The notes under the pieces were generated by a model. It did not search any database and was not told the origin of the DNA. It saw nothing but the letters and a program-made list of their open reading frames with translations. Below, one piece after another: positions 53,135-62,000 of a stretch of DNA of 64,000 nucleotides. The DNA is from Euryarchaeota archaeon UBA86. GTDB taxonomy: Archaea > Thermoplasmatota > Poseidoniia > Poseidoniales > Thalassarchaeaceae. The stretch is from assembly GCA_002503055.1 (NCBI GenBank), contig DAQX01000007.1, positions 1-64,000 of the forward strand. The letters are read 5' to 3'. The stretch's first letter is position 1. Every line of letters begins with the position of its first letter. Made by a program: the position numbers and the translations under genes.

Positions 53135-54307
53135 CTAGGGCTCTCTAGTGAAAGATTGGATCCCTGTAATGTGCTTTCCTAGAATCAAGTTGTGAATATC
53201 GTGAGTGCCTTCGTAAGTCTTTACGGACTCTAGATTAGCCATGTGCCTCATGATTGGATATTCATCCAGAATTCCGTTGGCGCCGTGAATATCTCTCGAC
53301 ATCCTGGCTATCTCCAATGCAATATCGACATTGTTCATCTTTGCAAGTGAGATGTGCTCTGGAATCCAAGTCCCATCATCCTTCTTCTTGCCCAAGTGAA
53401 ATGCCAGAAGTTGAGCCTTGGTAATCTCTCTTAGCATCCAAGATAATTTATTCTGTACTAATTGAAACGATGCTATTGGGTGGCCAAATTGAATTCTACT
53501 CAATGCATATTCTTTGGTTGAATTGAAACAAGATTGCGCAGCCCCAACAGCTCCCCATGAAATCCCAAATCGAGCATTATTCAGGCAACTGAATGGGCCC
53601 TTGAGGCCCTTTACCCCGGGTAAAATTCTGTCCTTGGGAATCATACAGTCTTGGAATACCAATTCGCTGGTGACACTAGCTTTCAGAGAGTGCTTACCGG
53701 TCATCTCAGGAGCTGAAAAACCAGAGTCGTCCTTCTCAACGATAAATCCACGAATCACACCATCTAACTTGGCCCATACAACCGCCAAGTCGGCGATTGT
53801 ACCGTTAGTAATCCACATCTTGGCACCATTTAGCAGGTAGTAATCGCCCTTATCTTCGGCACGAGTAATCATATCGCCGGGATTCGAGCCGTAATCGGGC
53901 TCAGTCAAACCAAAGCAACCGATTAACTCACCACTCGCCATTCTTGGCAAGTAGTGATTCTTCTGCTCCTCGCTTCCAAAGTCCCAGATTGGGTACATTG
54001 CTAGAGAGCCCTGGACACTGGCAAATGATCTCACACCACTATCTCCGCGTTCTAATTCCTGGCAAATGAGCCCGTACGCGATGTATGACAAGCCGGGACA
54101 CCCGTAACCCTTCAGAGGGGCGCCAAGAATTCCCATTTCCCCGAGGTCAACTCTCCACTTGTCCGGAAATACTCCCTCGTGACAGGCCTGCTCTATGTTT
54201 GGAATGACTTCCTTGTCAACCCAGTCTCTAACCATGTCGCGGACCATTTTCTCCTCCTCGGTGAGGAGAGCATCGATATCGTAGAAGTCCAATGCCTCGT
54301 ATGCCAT
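53135..54307 (-). CDS. Acyl-CoA dehydrogenase, glutaryl-CoA dehydrogenase type
   Basis: 390 residues from the ATG at 54307; a GTG at 54316 would add three. Residues GLTEPDYGSNPGDM and RFGISWGAVGAAQ and the catalytic Glu in TYEGTHDIHNLILGKHITG match glutaryl-CoA dehydrogenase, as does SFASVQGSLAMYPI. Such enzymes act in lysine and tryptophan breakdown. Its electrons would go to the EtfAB pair encoded just after it. Confidence 0.88.
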   Translation of the reverse strand: MAYEALDFYDIDALLTEEEKMVRDMVRDWVDKEVIPNIEQACHEGVFPDKWRVDLGEMGILGAPLKGYGCPGLSYIAYGLICQELERGDSGVRSFASVQGSLAMYPIWDFGSEEQKNHYLPRMASGELIGCFGLTEPDYGSNPGDMITRAEDKGDYYLLNGAKMWITNGTIADLAVVWAKLDGVIRGFIVEKDDSGFSAPEMTGKHSLKASVTSELVFQDCMIPKDRILPGVKGLKGPFSCLNNARFGISWGAVGAAQSCFNSTKEYALSRIQFGHPIASFQLVQNKLSWMLREITKAQLLAFHLGKKKDDGTWIPEHISLAKMNNVDIALEIARMSRDIHGANGILDEYPIMRHMANLESVKTYEGTHDIHNLILGKHITGIQSFTREP

Positions 54308-54352
54308 GTCTCTCACCTATCGCGACCGCGCAGCCCAAATGAACATTGCCAA

Positions 54353-55570
54353 CTAGCGCCCCCTCTTTCTACGCTCCTCGCGTTTAGCAATTCGCTTCTC
54401 ATCAGCCGTACCAAATCTCTGTGTGAACCAGTTCTGCAGTCTTGGGGAGAAACTCAAGCCCACACTAAGAATAACCAACAGTGTAGCAGCCGGGATTGCA
54501 ATCAGAATCCATGCACCTAGGATTCCACCGGGAACAGCTTCAGAGGGAGGATGGAACTGAATCAATGTCCCTCTATCAGTCAGAATCCAGCCACTATCTC
54601 TATCCGTCGCCCATGAGGAAACAATCCTCTGTCCAGCTATGTTCGCATCGAAATCCTCGACATCAGAGTTCTCTATCCAGGGAAATGTTGCATTATCGCT
54701 CAAATCATGCTCGAACATTGAAAATGGGGCCGCCGCAATAATCGACCTATCTCCCCATTGCCCCGACACTCCAGTAAATGTTCCTTCAATCTCGGTAATT
54801 TGGCTAATTCCTAAGTCCGACCACCAAGGTATATCGGAATTCAATAGGATAGTCCCAATATTACGATCGTCCGAAACCGCCACACATCTTCCAGCATCGA
54901 CAGGAGGGCAATACACATCCTGCCAAGGATATCCAGTTCCTCCAATCCAGTGGATTTCATGATCTCTGTCAATCACACCAATTCCGTCTACAATGCTAGT
55001 AACTACACAGAGCATGTGAGCGGTATGACAGTCGATAGCTGTGATATCGCTGCTTCCACGCCCGGCAATTAGGTGAACTTCTGCACCTCCATCGGCCGCA
55101 GCTCTCATTCTCCACAACCAACCTTCTTGGCCACCAACATATGCCCAAGAACCACTAGGATTCCAGGCGACAGAAAATAAGTTAACATTCCCGAAGTCGA
55201 GGTCTCCTCCGGCATCGGTAATCGAGTGGTCACTGCTGGCATATCTCAGAACTTCTCCCTTGTCGCCGACAATGAGGGCAGTCTGGCCACCAGGATGAAA
55301 ATCCCCTGCATGCAAGTCGATATCATCGTTCCAAACCAACTCAATTCTCTCGGTTGGATCTGATGAGTCCAGTAGTTCGAGGTATGTATCGGCCCCATAG
55401 ACAATCACCTTCTCGCCCGATGGGTCGATTACAGCCCCTACGATGCCGAGATCTTCTTCGGCTAGGCTGACCACTTTATCCAACACAACTGCCGATTCTG
55501 CTTGTACATGTGGCGCCAGCATCAGAGATACCAGAAGAACCGACAATACCCTTGTCGCAGAGTAGCCCAT
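54353..55570 (-). CDS. Secreted propeller protein anchored by a C-terminal helix
   Basis: 405 residues. Signal peptide (hydrophobic 9-23), then a beta-propeller-like domain (about 28-350) with WNPSGSWAYVGGQEGWLWRM-like units, then a transmembrane helix (about 357-378) and a strongly basic tail (KREERRKRGR). Topology places the propeller outside. The architecture suggests a surface or lipid-layer sensor or binding protein; function unknown. It is divergent from the gene at 55666. Confidence 0.65.
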   Translation of the reverse strand: MGYSATRVLSVLLVSLMLAPHVQAESAVVLDKVVSLAEEDLGIVGAVIDPSGEKVIVYGADTYLELLDSSDPTERIELVWNDDIDLHAGDFHPGGQTALIVGDKGEVLRYASSDHSITDAGGDLDFGNVNLFSVAWNPSGSWAYVGGQEGWLWRMRAAADGGAEVHLIAGRGSSDITAIDCHTAHMLCVVTSIVDGIGVIDRDHEIHWIGGTGYPWQDVYCPPVDAGRCVAVSDDRNIGTILLNSDIPWWSDLGISQITEIEGTFTGVSGQWGDRSIIAAAPFSMFEHDLSDNATFPWIENSDVEDFDANIAGQRIVSSWATDRDSGWILTDRGTLIQFHPPSEAVPGGILGAWILIAIPAATLLVILSVGLSFSPRLQNWFTQRFGTADEKRIAKREERRKRGR

Positions 55571-55619
55571 GTACGGCGGACGGGCAACTTCTGTTTAGCC
55601 AGTTCGACGAACCCCGGGC

Positions 55620-55642
55620 CTTGAATGGCAACAGCATTCAAG
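55620..55642. promoter_or_regulatory. Inverted repeat CTTGAATG-7 nt-CATTCAAG before the gene at 55666
   Basis: Perfect 8-bp arms with a 7-nt spacer (GCAACAG), 24 bp before the ATG at 55666 and 50 bp from the divergent ATG at 55570. The spacing between arm centres (15 bp) is not a full two helical turns. It could be an operator serving one or both genes. Confidence 0.4.
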
Positions 55643-55665
55643 AAGTGACGAGCCAGCGCCGCGGT

Positions 55666-56181
55666 ATGGAGAGATTCGACGTCAAGAGAGGACTAGTGAA
55701 GCAGGTTTCGGAGAATGGGGGTCTGTCAGGACTAGCCAGCGAATACTTCGACGAAGTCAATGACAATGGGGACAATTCATTCATCGGCTCTCACGGAGTG
55801 ATGACTTCAATCGAGGCAAATTATAACGAGAAAGGTGCCCTCATTGTTGATGTCACTAATGTTCCGCCGAATTTCGAAGACCCTGATGCAGTCAAGGCTG
55901 CGATGGAAGACAGGAAAAGATGGACAACATTTCTAGATGCAGCTACTGGTTATAATTCCAAGCAGAGAGGGGACAAGGCAAAGGAATGGGCCAAGAAAGC
56001 TAGCAAGGCCAAGTCGGGTATTTCAGCTGCTCGGCACTTCATGTCAATGTCTGAAAACACGCCAGAAGATCTCGTCTCTCAGGCAGAATCTATGATTGCT
56101 GAGATAGAGGAAGCCCTTGAGCAGGGAGATAACACCAAGGCTGCCGGCAGGGCTGAGAAGTTAGCGAAATTACTCGATTGA
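55666..56181 (+). CDS. Conserved archaeal protein, DUF5611-like
   Basis: 171 residues from the ATG at 55666 (MERFDVKRG); the open frame upstream runs through the divergent promoter. The motif FLDAATGYNSKQRGDKAKEWAKK resembles the TGYxxKxR segment of an uncharacterised euryarchaeal family. A helical C-terminal half with an SAES..IAEIEEALE coiled-coil pattern follows. The TyrRS gene starts 8 bp after the stop, so co-transcription is likely. Confidence 0.55.
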   Translation: MERFDVKRGLVKQVSENGGLSGLASEYFDEVNDNGDNSFIGSHGVMTSIEANYNEKGALIVDVTNVPPNFEDPDAVKAAMEDRKRWTTFLDAATGYNSKQRGDKAKEWAKKASKAKSGISAARHFMSMSENTPEDLVSQAESMIAEIEEALEQGDNTKAAGRAEKLAKLLD

Positions 56182-56188
56182 GGTTAGT

Positions 56189-57307
56189 ATGGAATCGAAT
56201 GACCCGATGATGTCACTGAACTCTGATGCTCGGGCACGTATCGAACGAATGTTCGCCGGCTGTGAAGAGGTAATTGGTGTCGAACATGTTGCCTCCGCCA
56301 TCTCTAGTGGAAACACTCACTCCGGAGATGACCAGCTAGTTGCTTACATTGGTCTGGAGCCCAGCGGGAAGGCACATGTGGCGTACATTCTGTTGGCTGA
56401 CACAATTCGTGATATGCTGGACGAAGGCGTCAATGTGATCATCCTCTTGGCCGATTGGCACGCTTGGGTTAACGATAAGTTCGGCCGTGATATGGATAAA
56501 ATCAAAATCGCAGCCGACTATCTAGCAGAGACATTCAGAGGACTTCTCGGTAATCCTCCCGAGGGAGAAGGCCCAGGAGAGGTGAGATTCCTAAGGGCAT
56601 CAGAGATTATGGATTCAGGGAAATATTGGGAGAGGGTTTTGAGATGTTCAAAGAACATGAGCCTATCCAGAGTCAGACGAACCTTCAGCATCATGGGGCG
56701 CGATGAAGATTCCTCGGATCACGATCTTGCAGCCTTCTACTACCCTGCACTACAAGCGGCGGATATCTTTGAGCTGCAGGTAGACATCGCATTCGGTGGA
56801 ATGGACCAACGTAAGGCTCACATGTACATGCGAGAGGTTGCAGACAAGTACGATTGGACAAAGGCAACTTGCATCCACACTCCTATGATGTCAGGACTCA
56901 AAGGCCCCGGAGGCAGGATGGAATCTTTTGACCACAAGATGTCAAAATCTGATCCCCGGAATGCAATTCTGCTGGATGACGACAGAGACTCACTGAAGAA
57001 GAAAATGCGCGGGGCCTTCCTTGAAGTCGGTAATCCCGAGTCTCCTGTGTTTGAGATAGCCCGTCTAATAATCCTGCCCAGACAAGGCTCGATTACGGTA
57101 ACTCCGGACCCGAAGTATGGAAAACAATCGACTTGGGATAATCTGGATTCATTCATTTCGGCAGTATCGGACGGCTCAATTCATCCACTCGATGCGAAAA
57201 TGGCAGTCGCAGATGCATTAGCAGATGTTGTCGAGCCGCTAGCACAACATTTCGCCACTAAAGCAGACTTAATTTCCGCAATAGAAGAACTCACCGGCTC
57301 GCAGTAA
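56189..57307 (+). CDS. tyrS: Tyrosine--tRNA ligase, archaeal type
   Basis: 372 residues. The class I HIGH-like PSGKAHVAYIL, the tyrosine-binding YIGLEPSG, and KMSKSDPRN are visible; the length fits archaeal/eukaryotic TyrRS and lacks a bacterial S4 domain. It charges tRNA-Tyr. It follows the DUF5611-like gene by 8 bp. Confidence 0.95.
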   Translation: MESNDPMMSLNSDARARIERMFAGCEEVIGVEHVASAISSGNTHSGDDQLVAYIGLEPSGKAHVAYILLADTIRDMLDEGVNVIILLADWHAWVNDKFGRDMDKIKIAADYLAETFRGLLGNPPEGEGPGEVRFLRASEIMDSGKYWERVLRCSKNMSLSRVRRTFSIMGRDEDSSDHDLAAFYYPALQAADIFELQVDIAFGGMDQRKAHMYMREVADKYDWTKATCIHTPMMSGLKGPGGRMESFDHKMSKSDPRNAILLDDDRDSLKKKMRGAFLEVGNPESPVFEIARLIILPRQGSITVTPDPKYGKQSTWDNLDSFISAVSDGSIHPLDAKMAVADALADVVEPLAQHFATKADLISAIEELTGSQ

Positions 57308-57334
57308 TGCGCTTACTACTGGATATCTAGGCCG

Positions 57335-57358
57335 CCTCTCAGGGAGAGGACTCATAAC
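57335..57358 (+). promoter_or_regulatory. Putative promoter of HMG-CoA synthase gene with hairpin
   Basis: CCTCTC-AGG-GAGAGG (57335-57349, 6-bp arms) is followed by the TATA-like CTCATAAC (57351-57358) seen also before rpl37e. The ATG is at 57392. The hairpin could instead mark the end of tyrS, but no T-run follows. Confidence 0.3.
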
Positions 57359-57391
57359 CCGTCCCCTACCGGCGAGGCCCGAGGTTTTACT

Positions 57392-58942
57392 ATGCCAAAC
57401 GTAGGCATTGACGACATTGCCATCCATTTCCCTAGACTATACTTCGATATGGAAGACTTCGCCAAATTGCGAGGTGCAGACTTTGGGAAGTTGAATCGTG
57501 GCCTAGGTCTCGCAGCAATGGCGATTCCTGATGTTCACGAAGATACTGCTACAATGGGGGCCAATGCAGTACGCAGATTGATCGATAGAAACGACATCGA
57601 TCCGGCAACAATCGGCAGAATCTACCTTGGAACAGAATCAGCACTAGATGGCTCCAAACCTACAGCGACCTACATCATGGACATGCTAGAACAAAGATAT
57701 TCTCCTATTCATGGCAAGGATTGCTTCCGAAATTGCGATGTTGTTGATTTGACATTCGCATGTATCGGTGCCGTGGATGCCATGCACAACACTCTCGATT
57801 GGGTTGCTCGTGGGGGGGAAGGAAAGGACAGAATCGGAATTGTCGTGTTCGCTGACAACGCCAAATACGACATCGGTTCTTCTGGAGAGTACACTCAGGG
57901 TGCCGGCGGGGGTGCCATTCTGATTCGCCACAACCCAAGACTTCTGGAGATTCCCGATATCTGGGGAGTCTCGACAATGCCCGTGCATGACTTCTTCAAG
58001 CCAAGAAGAGAAGTAGATACTAGAACAATTGTTGAGAATGTCCTTGATTTAGCCAGAGAGAGCGGCGAGAAGGTCAAGGAAGGACTCGCAGAGCGTATTC
58101 TCAAGCATCTACCAAGTTCTTCCAAGAAGGATGATGTAATGTTTGAGAGTCCCAAACTAAAGATTCACAAGGATACTCCCGTATTCGATGGGCAATTCTC
58201 CAACAGATGCTACTCGGAATCCGTCAAGCAGGCATTCATCAACTTCAGAGAGAAGGCTATCAGGGAGGGAAGATACGATCCCGAGGCGGATGAGATACTT
58301 ACAAATCAGTGGAGTAGAATCATTGTGCACCTTCCTTATGCATTCCAAGGTAAGAGAATGTTCCCCGATGTATTCAGGCACGACAGAAGGCACTTGCCAA
58401 TGTGGGCAGACATTGTCAAAGAGATTGGCCCAGAGCCTATGCCCGAAGACTTCCCCGACACGCCAGAGGGAATAGAAGAGTTCGAGAAATCTAATGATGG
58501 CTATCGCAGACTCATCTCTAAGACTGAGGAATTCAGGACATTCGTGGACCAGAGGATCGAGAAGACCACTAGGGCATCCAGTTTAATTGGAAATCAGTAC
58601 ACAGGATCGATTTTCCTAGCATTGATGTCCACGATGGAATCAGACCATATCGATAATATCGACATGTCTGGCAAGAGAGTGGGCCTGTGTGGTTACGGCT
58701 CCGGTGCCAAGGCCAAGGTATTCGAGGGCGTGATTCAGGATGAATGGCGAGAGATTGCATCCCGATTCCATCTGTTTGAGAGATTATCCAACCGTCATCC
58801 AATCAATAAGACAGTCTACGAGGCCCTTCATAGGGGATCAAGAAAGAGATCCGTGGTCACTCCGGATGGCGAATTTGCTCTTGTTGGAATCGGTGGAGAG
58901 GGGAATCTAGAGGGTCAGAGAGAGTATCGCTGGATAGAGTAG
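57392..58942 (+). CDS. Hydroxymethylglutaryl-CoA synthase
   Basis: 516 residues, longer than the archaeal short form (about 350) and closer to the eukaryotic/bacterial MvaS length. VGIDDIAIHFPRLYF starts the protein; IYLGTESALDGSKP is the HMG-CoA synthase signature, and C124 in LTFACIGAV is the acyl-binding nucleophile. It makes HMG-CoA for the mevalonate route to archaeal lipids. It ends exactly where the convergent gene ends (58943). Confidence 0.92.
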   Translation: MPNVGIDDIAIHFPRLYFDMEDFAKLRGADFGKLNRGLGLAAMAIPDVHEDTATMGANAVRRLIDRNDIDPATIGRIYLGTESALDGSKPTATYIMDMLEQRYSPIHGKDCFRNCDVVDLTFACIGAVDAMHNTLDWVARGGEGKDRIGIVVFADNAKYDIGSSGEYTQGAGGGAILIRHNPRLLEIPDIWGVSTMPVHDFFKPRREVDTRTIVENVLDLARESGEKVKEGLAERILKHLPSSSKKDDVMFESPKLKIHKDTPVFDGQFSNRCYSESVKQAFINFREKAIREGRYDPEADEILTNQWSRIIVHLPYAFQGKRMFPDVFRHDRRHLPMWADIVKEIGPEPMPEDFPDTPEGIEEFEKSNDGYRRLISKTEEFRTFVDQRIEKTTRASSLIGNQYTGSIFLALMSTMESDHIDNIDMSGKRVGLCGYGSGAKAKVFEGVIQDEWREIASRFHLFERLSNRHPINKTVYEALHRGSRKRSVVTPDGEFALVGIGGEGNLEGQREYRWIE

Positions 58943-60187
58943 CTAATCTAGAATCTCAGATAGTACTTCTAGGAATCTATCCACTTCTTCGGCGGTGTTG
59001 TAATGGAGTATTCCGACCCTGAGTGCACCTTCAGGCTCGAGCCCTAAGGCCTCAGAAAGCTCCAACGCATAGAAATTCCCGGCCCAAGTAAATACTCCGT
59101 TTTCTGCTAGAGCCGAACCTATTTCTTCAGCACTCATAGAGTGGTGAGTGAACGAGACTGTTGGAGCCCTGCGTTGCTTCATGGAAAAGTCGGTGATGCC
59201 CCAAATTTTGACCCCTATCTCTTCTAGTCCGACAATCATCTTCCAGCACAAATCACTCTCATAATCCTCAATCGCAGTGAACGCAACACTCAGAGCCTCT
59301 CTACGAGAGATTTTCATACCCGCAATATGTATTCCGAGCCATTCAAGGTGTTCAATCGCAGCCAGAGTTCCGGCCATCGATTCGTGGCCCTGGGTTCCGG
59401 TCATCCATCTGAAAGGAACCTCTTCGCTCGAGACTCGCAATTTGGCAACCGGAAGCTCAGCCAATCTGGAATATCTCCCCCATAGGATTCCTTGATGAGT
59501 CCCGAAGAACTTGTATGACGAGCAAGCAAGATAGTCGCAACCCAACTCCTTCACATCAATCAGGCCATGTGGGGCGTAATGCACCGCATCTACGAACACT
59601 TCTGCCCCCACAGTATGCGCCTTCTCACAAATCTCTTTGACATCATTAATCGTTCCAGAGAAGTTCGATGCTGCACCAATTGCAACCAATACTGTGCTTT
59701 CACCAATACTAGATTCAATCGATTCGGCCCTATGGGTGCAGCCATCGGGATCGATTTCTATCCACCTAATCGTCGCACCCGACCATTTTGCTGCAAGAAC
59801 CCAGGGTCTGACATTTGCATCATGGTCCGAACGCGTAACCACAATCTCGTCACCTGGACCCCAAGTGCGACTCAGAGCGCTAGCGAGTTGAATTGTCAGA
59901 CTGGTCATGTTCTGTCCGAAAACAATCTCACGATAGTCACTGCAGCCAACTAAATCTGCACATGCTCGCATAGTTTCCTCGATTAACTTGTCAGTCTCCT
60001 TCGAGGTTACGAAAGACATGCCGACATTGGCATTCTGATGCAACAGGTAGTGCTTGACAGCATCTCCAACCGATTCAGGCGATTGGCTACCTCCTGGGCC
60101 ATCAAAGAAGATAGCTCGATTACCATTTACCATTCTATTCAAACCGGGGAACCGAGAACGTATTTCGGCTATTGGATAATCTGCCAT
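58943..60187 (-). CDS. Class V aminotransferase / cysteine-desulfurase-like protein
   Basis: 414 residues from the ATG at 60187, preceded by GGAGTGATGGA; a TTG at 60205 is the alternative. FFDGPGGSQSP near the N-terminus is typical of the VC1184-like branch of SufS homologues. VFVDAVHYAPHG binds PLP and SSYKFFGTHQG carries the Schiff-base Lys. It is 4 bp from the stop of the upstream acyl-CoA dehydrogenase (60192). The desulfurase activity is plausible but unproven. Confidence 0.82.
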   Translation of the reverse strand: MADYPIAEIRSRFPGLNRMVNGNRAIFFDGPGGSQSPESVGDAVKHYLLHQNANVGMSFVTSKETDKLIEETMRACADLVGCSDYREIVFGQNMTSLTIQLASALSRTWGPGDEIVVTRSDHDANVRPWVLAAKWSGATIRWIEIDPDGCTHRAESIESSIGESTVLVAIGAASNFSGTINDVKEICEKAHTVGAEVFVDAVHYAPHGLIDVKELGCDYLACSSYKFFGTHQGILWGRYSRLAELPVAKLRVSSEEVPFRWMTGTQGHESMAGTLAAIEHLEWLGIHIAGMKISRREALSVAFTAIEDYESDLCWKMIVGLEEIGVKIWGITDFSMKQRRAPTVSFTHHSMSAEEIGSALAENGVFTWAGNFYALELSEALGLEPEGALRVGILHYNTAEEVDRFLEVLSEILD

Positions 60188-60191
60188 TCCA

Positions 60192-61370
60192 TCACTCCGG
60201 GGCAATGGAGCGATTGATTACGATTCTTTGCACCTCTTGTGTACCTTCGTAAATCTGAGTAATCTTCGCGTCCCGGAAGAAGCGTTCGACCGGGAAATCC
60301 GTCGTGTATCCATATCCTCCAAGAACTTGTACAGCTCTCTCAGCTACCCACATCGCGGTGTCGCCCGCAAACAACTTGGCCATACTGGCCTCCATGGTGT
60401 GGCGAGGGGCATTATCTTCGTAGTGCCTCTGTTTTGCCCATGCCGCCTTGTAAACCATGAGTCTAGCCGCCTCGGTTCTAGTAGCCATGTCAGCGAGGTA
60501 GTTGCCAACGCTCTGGTGGTATGCTATCGGCTTACCGAAGGCTTCCCTCTCATGAGCGTAGCCTAGGGCGGATTCGTAAGCGCCCTGGGCGATTCCGAGG
60601 GCTTGCGCAGCAATCCCAATCCTGGAATTGTCCAAAGCATTCATCGCAATAGGAAACCCTTCACCCGGAATTCTGAGAACATTCTCTACTGGGACTTTAC
60701 AGTCTTCCAACAATAGAGAGCATGTATCACTAGAACGAATTCCGAGCTTGTCTTCCTTCTTTCCTACAGAGAAACCTTCGAAACTCTTCTCGACAATGAA
60801 TGCAGTAGTTCCTCCATGCCTCTTTTCTCCGAACTCTGGATGATCAACATCCTTTGCAAACAAAACATAGATGTCCGCACTATCTCCATTTGTAACCCAC
60901 ATCTTCTCGCCATTTAGGACATAATGAGTTCCATCTTCACTCAGTTTAGCCTTGCAACCCAATGCGGCTGCATCTGTACCCGCGCCAGCCTCAGAAAGAG
61001 AATACGCCCCAATCTCATTGCCCGCCAATCTGGACAAATACAGGTGCTTCTGTTGCTCATTACCGTGTAATGCAATTGTCTTGGAACATAGGCCTACATG
61101 AACGCAATACATCACTGAGAAGGACGGATCAACACGAGCCAACTCTTCGACAATTATTGCCTCGGAGACATCATCTACCGGACTTCCTCCATACTCTTCG
61201 GGTATGGTAATTCCTTGCAGTCCGGTCTGTTCACAGAATAATTTCCACTCTCCGAGTGGAGCTTTCTGATCACGGTCTCTTTCCAGACAAGTAGGTGCCA
61301 GTATACTCTCGGCAAAATCACGAACCATATCGCGAATCATCGCCTGTTCCTCTGTCTCTTCGAAGTCCAA
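60192..61370 (-). CDS. Acyl-CoA dehydrogenase, short/medium-chain type
   Basis: 392 residues from a TTG start (MDFEETEEQAMIRDMVRDFAE), chosen by match to the family N-terminus. SLSEAGAGTDAAAL and NGEKMWVTNG are FAD-binding motifs; the catalytic Glu lies in IYEGTQEVQRIVI near the C-terminus. It resembles butyryl/isovaleryl-type enzymes. The electrons would go to the EtfAB encoded at 51-53 kb. Confidence 0.9.
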   Translation of the reverse strand: MDFEETEEQAMIRDMVRDFAESILAPTCLERDRDQKAPLGEWKLFCEQTGLQGITIPEEYGGSPVDDVSEAIIVEELARVDPSFSVMYCVHVGLCSKTIALHGNEQQKHLYLSRLAGNEIGAYSLSEAGAGTDAAALGCKAKLSEDGTHYVLNGEKMWVTNGDSADIYVLFAKDVDHPEFGEKRHGGTTAFIVEKSFEGFSVGKKEDKLGIRSSDTCSLLLEDCKVPVENVLRIPGEGFPIAMNALDNSRIGIAAQALGIAQGAYESALGYAHEREAFGKPIAYHQSVGNYLADMATRTEAARLMVYKAAWAKQRHYEDNAPRHTMEASMAKLFAGDTAMWVAERAVQVLGGYGYTTDFPVERFFRDAKITQIYEGTQEVQRIVINRSIAPE

Positions 61371-61450
61371 CTCTCTTCCCCCGGCATTTGAGAGTAGGAC
61401 TCCATAGTTAATCCCTCGTGGCAGTCAGAGACACCATCTAGCATCGAATA

Positions 61451-61466
61451 GTTCAAATTGGAACTG
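61451..61466. promoter_or_regulatory. Near-palindrome before the GcvH-like gene
   Basis: AGTTCAAATTGGAACT has matching 5-bp ends and a central AATT with one mismatched pair, 22 bp before the ATG at 61488. It fits the wider pattern of symmetric sites near start codons in this window, but is the weakest of them. Confidence 0.25.
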
Positions 61467-61487
61467 TAGACGCGCGGTTCGGTATCA

Positions 61488-62000
61488 ATGGCAAACGGGG
61501 ACTACATCGAGTACAGCATAGCTCACGATCGCAAGTACACTTTGGACCATATTTGGGTCCAAGCATTGGACGATAAGGCCGAATCCGTTAAGATCGGAAT
61601 CAGTGAATTCGTCCCTGCAGAGTATGGGGAAATTGTCAGAGTGGTTCTGACTAGACCTGAGGACGACAGCGAGTTTGATTCAGACAAGGAGCCAGAGACA
61701 AACACTGATGATGACGATGAACCAACCATGATGGGAAGTGGAGATGAGGTTGGAACAGAGGATTTATTGATGACTCTTACTACAAGTTTCGATGGAGAAA
61801 TCGAGACACTACTAATCAATGCACCATTTCCCTGTAAAATCTTAGAACTCAACGGTGAAGTAGAGGATAATCCCGATTTGATTAATGATGATGCATACGG
61901 AGATGGATGGTGTATGATTGTTGAACCTCTGACAGACTTCGATGAGGACCAATACCTAGACATGCAAGAATACATCGAGATGCTCAACGAGTTGCCCTAA
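61488..62000 (+). CDS. GcvH-like protein lacking the lipoyl lysine, with acidic insertion
   Basis: 170 residues. The flanks are clear glycine-cleavage H-protein: HIWVQALDDKAESVKIGISEF and EYGEIVRVVL, then LNGEVEDNPDLINDDAYGDGWCMIVEP. Between them lies an acidic insert (about 58-90). By anchored alignment (A112-P113 to A72-P73, N122 to N82 of E. coli GcvH) the lipoyl lysine position falls at Ile105. It cannot be lipoylated there. No other gcv genes are nearby. The gene ends 4 bp inside the convergent CCA-adding-enzyme gene. Confidence 0.75.
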   Translation: MANGDYIEYSIAHDRKYTLDHIWVQALDDKAESVKIGISEFVPAEYGEIVRVVLTRPEDDSEFDSDKEPETNTDDDDEPTMMGSGDEVGTEDLLMTLTTSFDGEIETLLINAPFPCKILELNGEVEDNPDLINDDAYGDGWCMIVEPLTDFDEDQYLDMQEYIEMLNELP

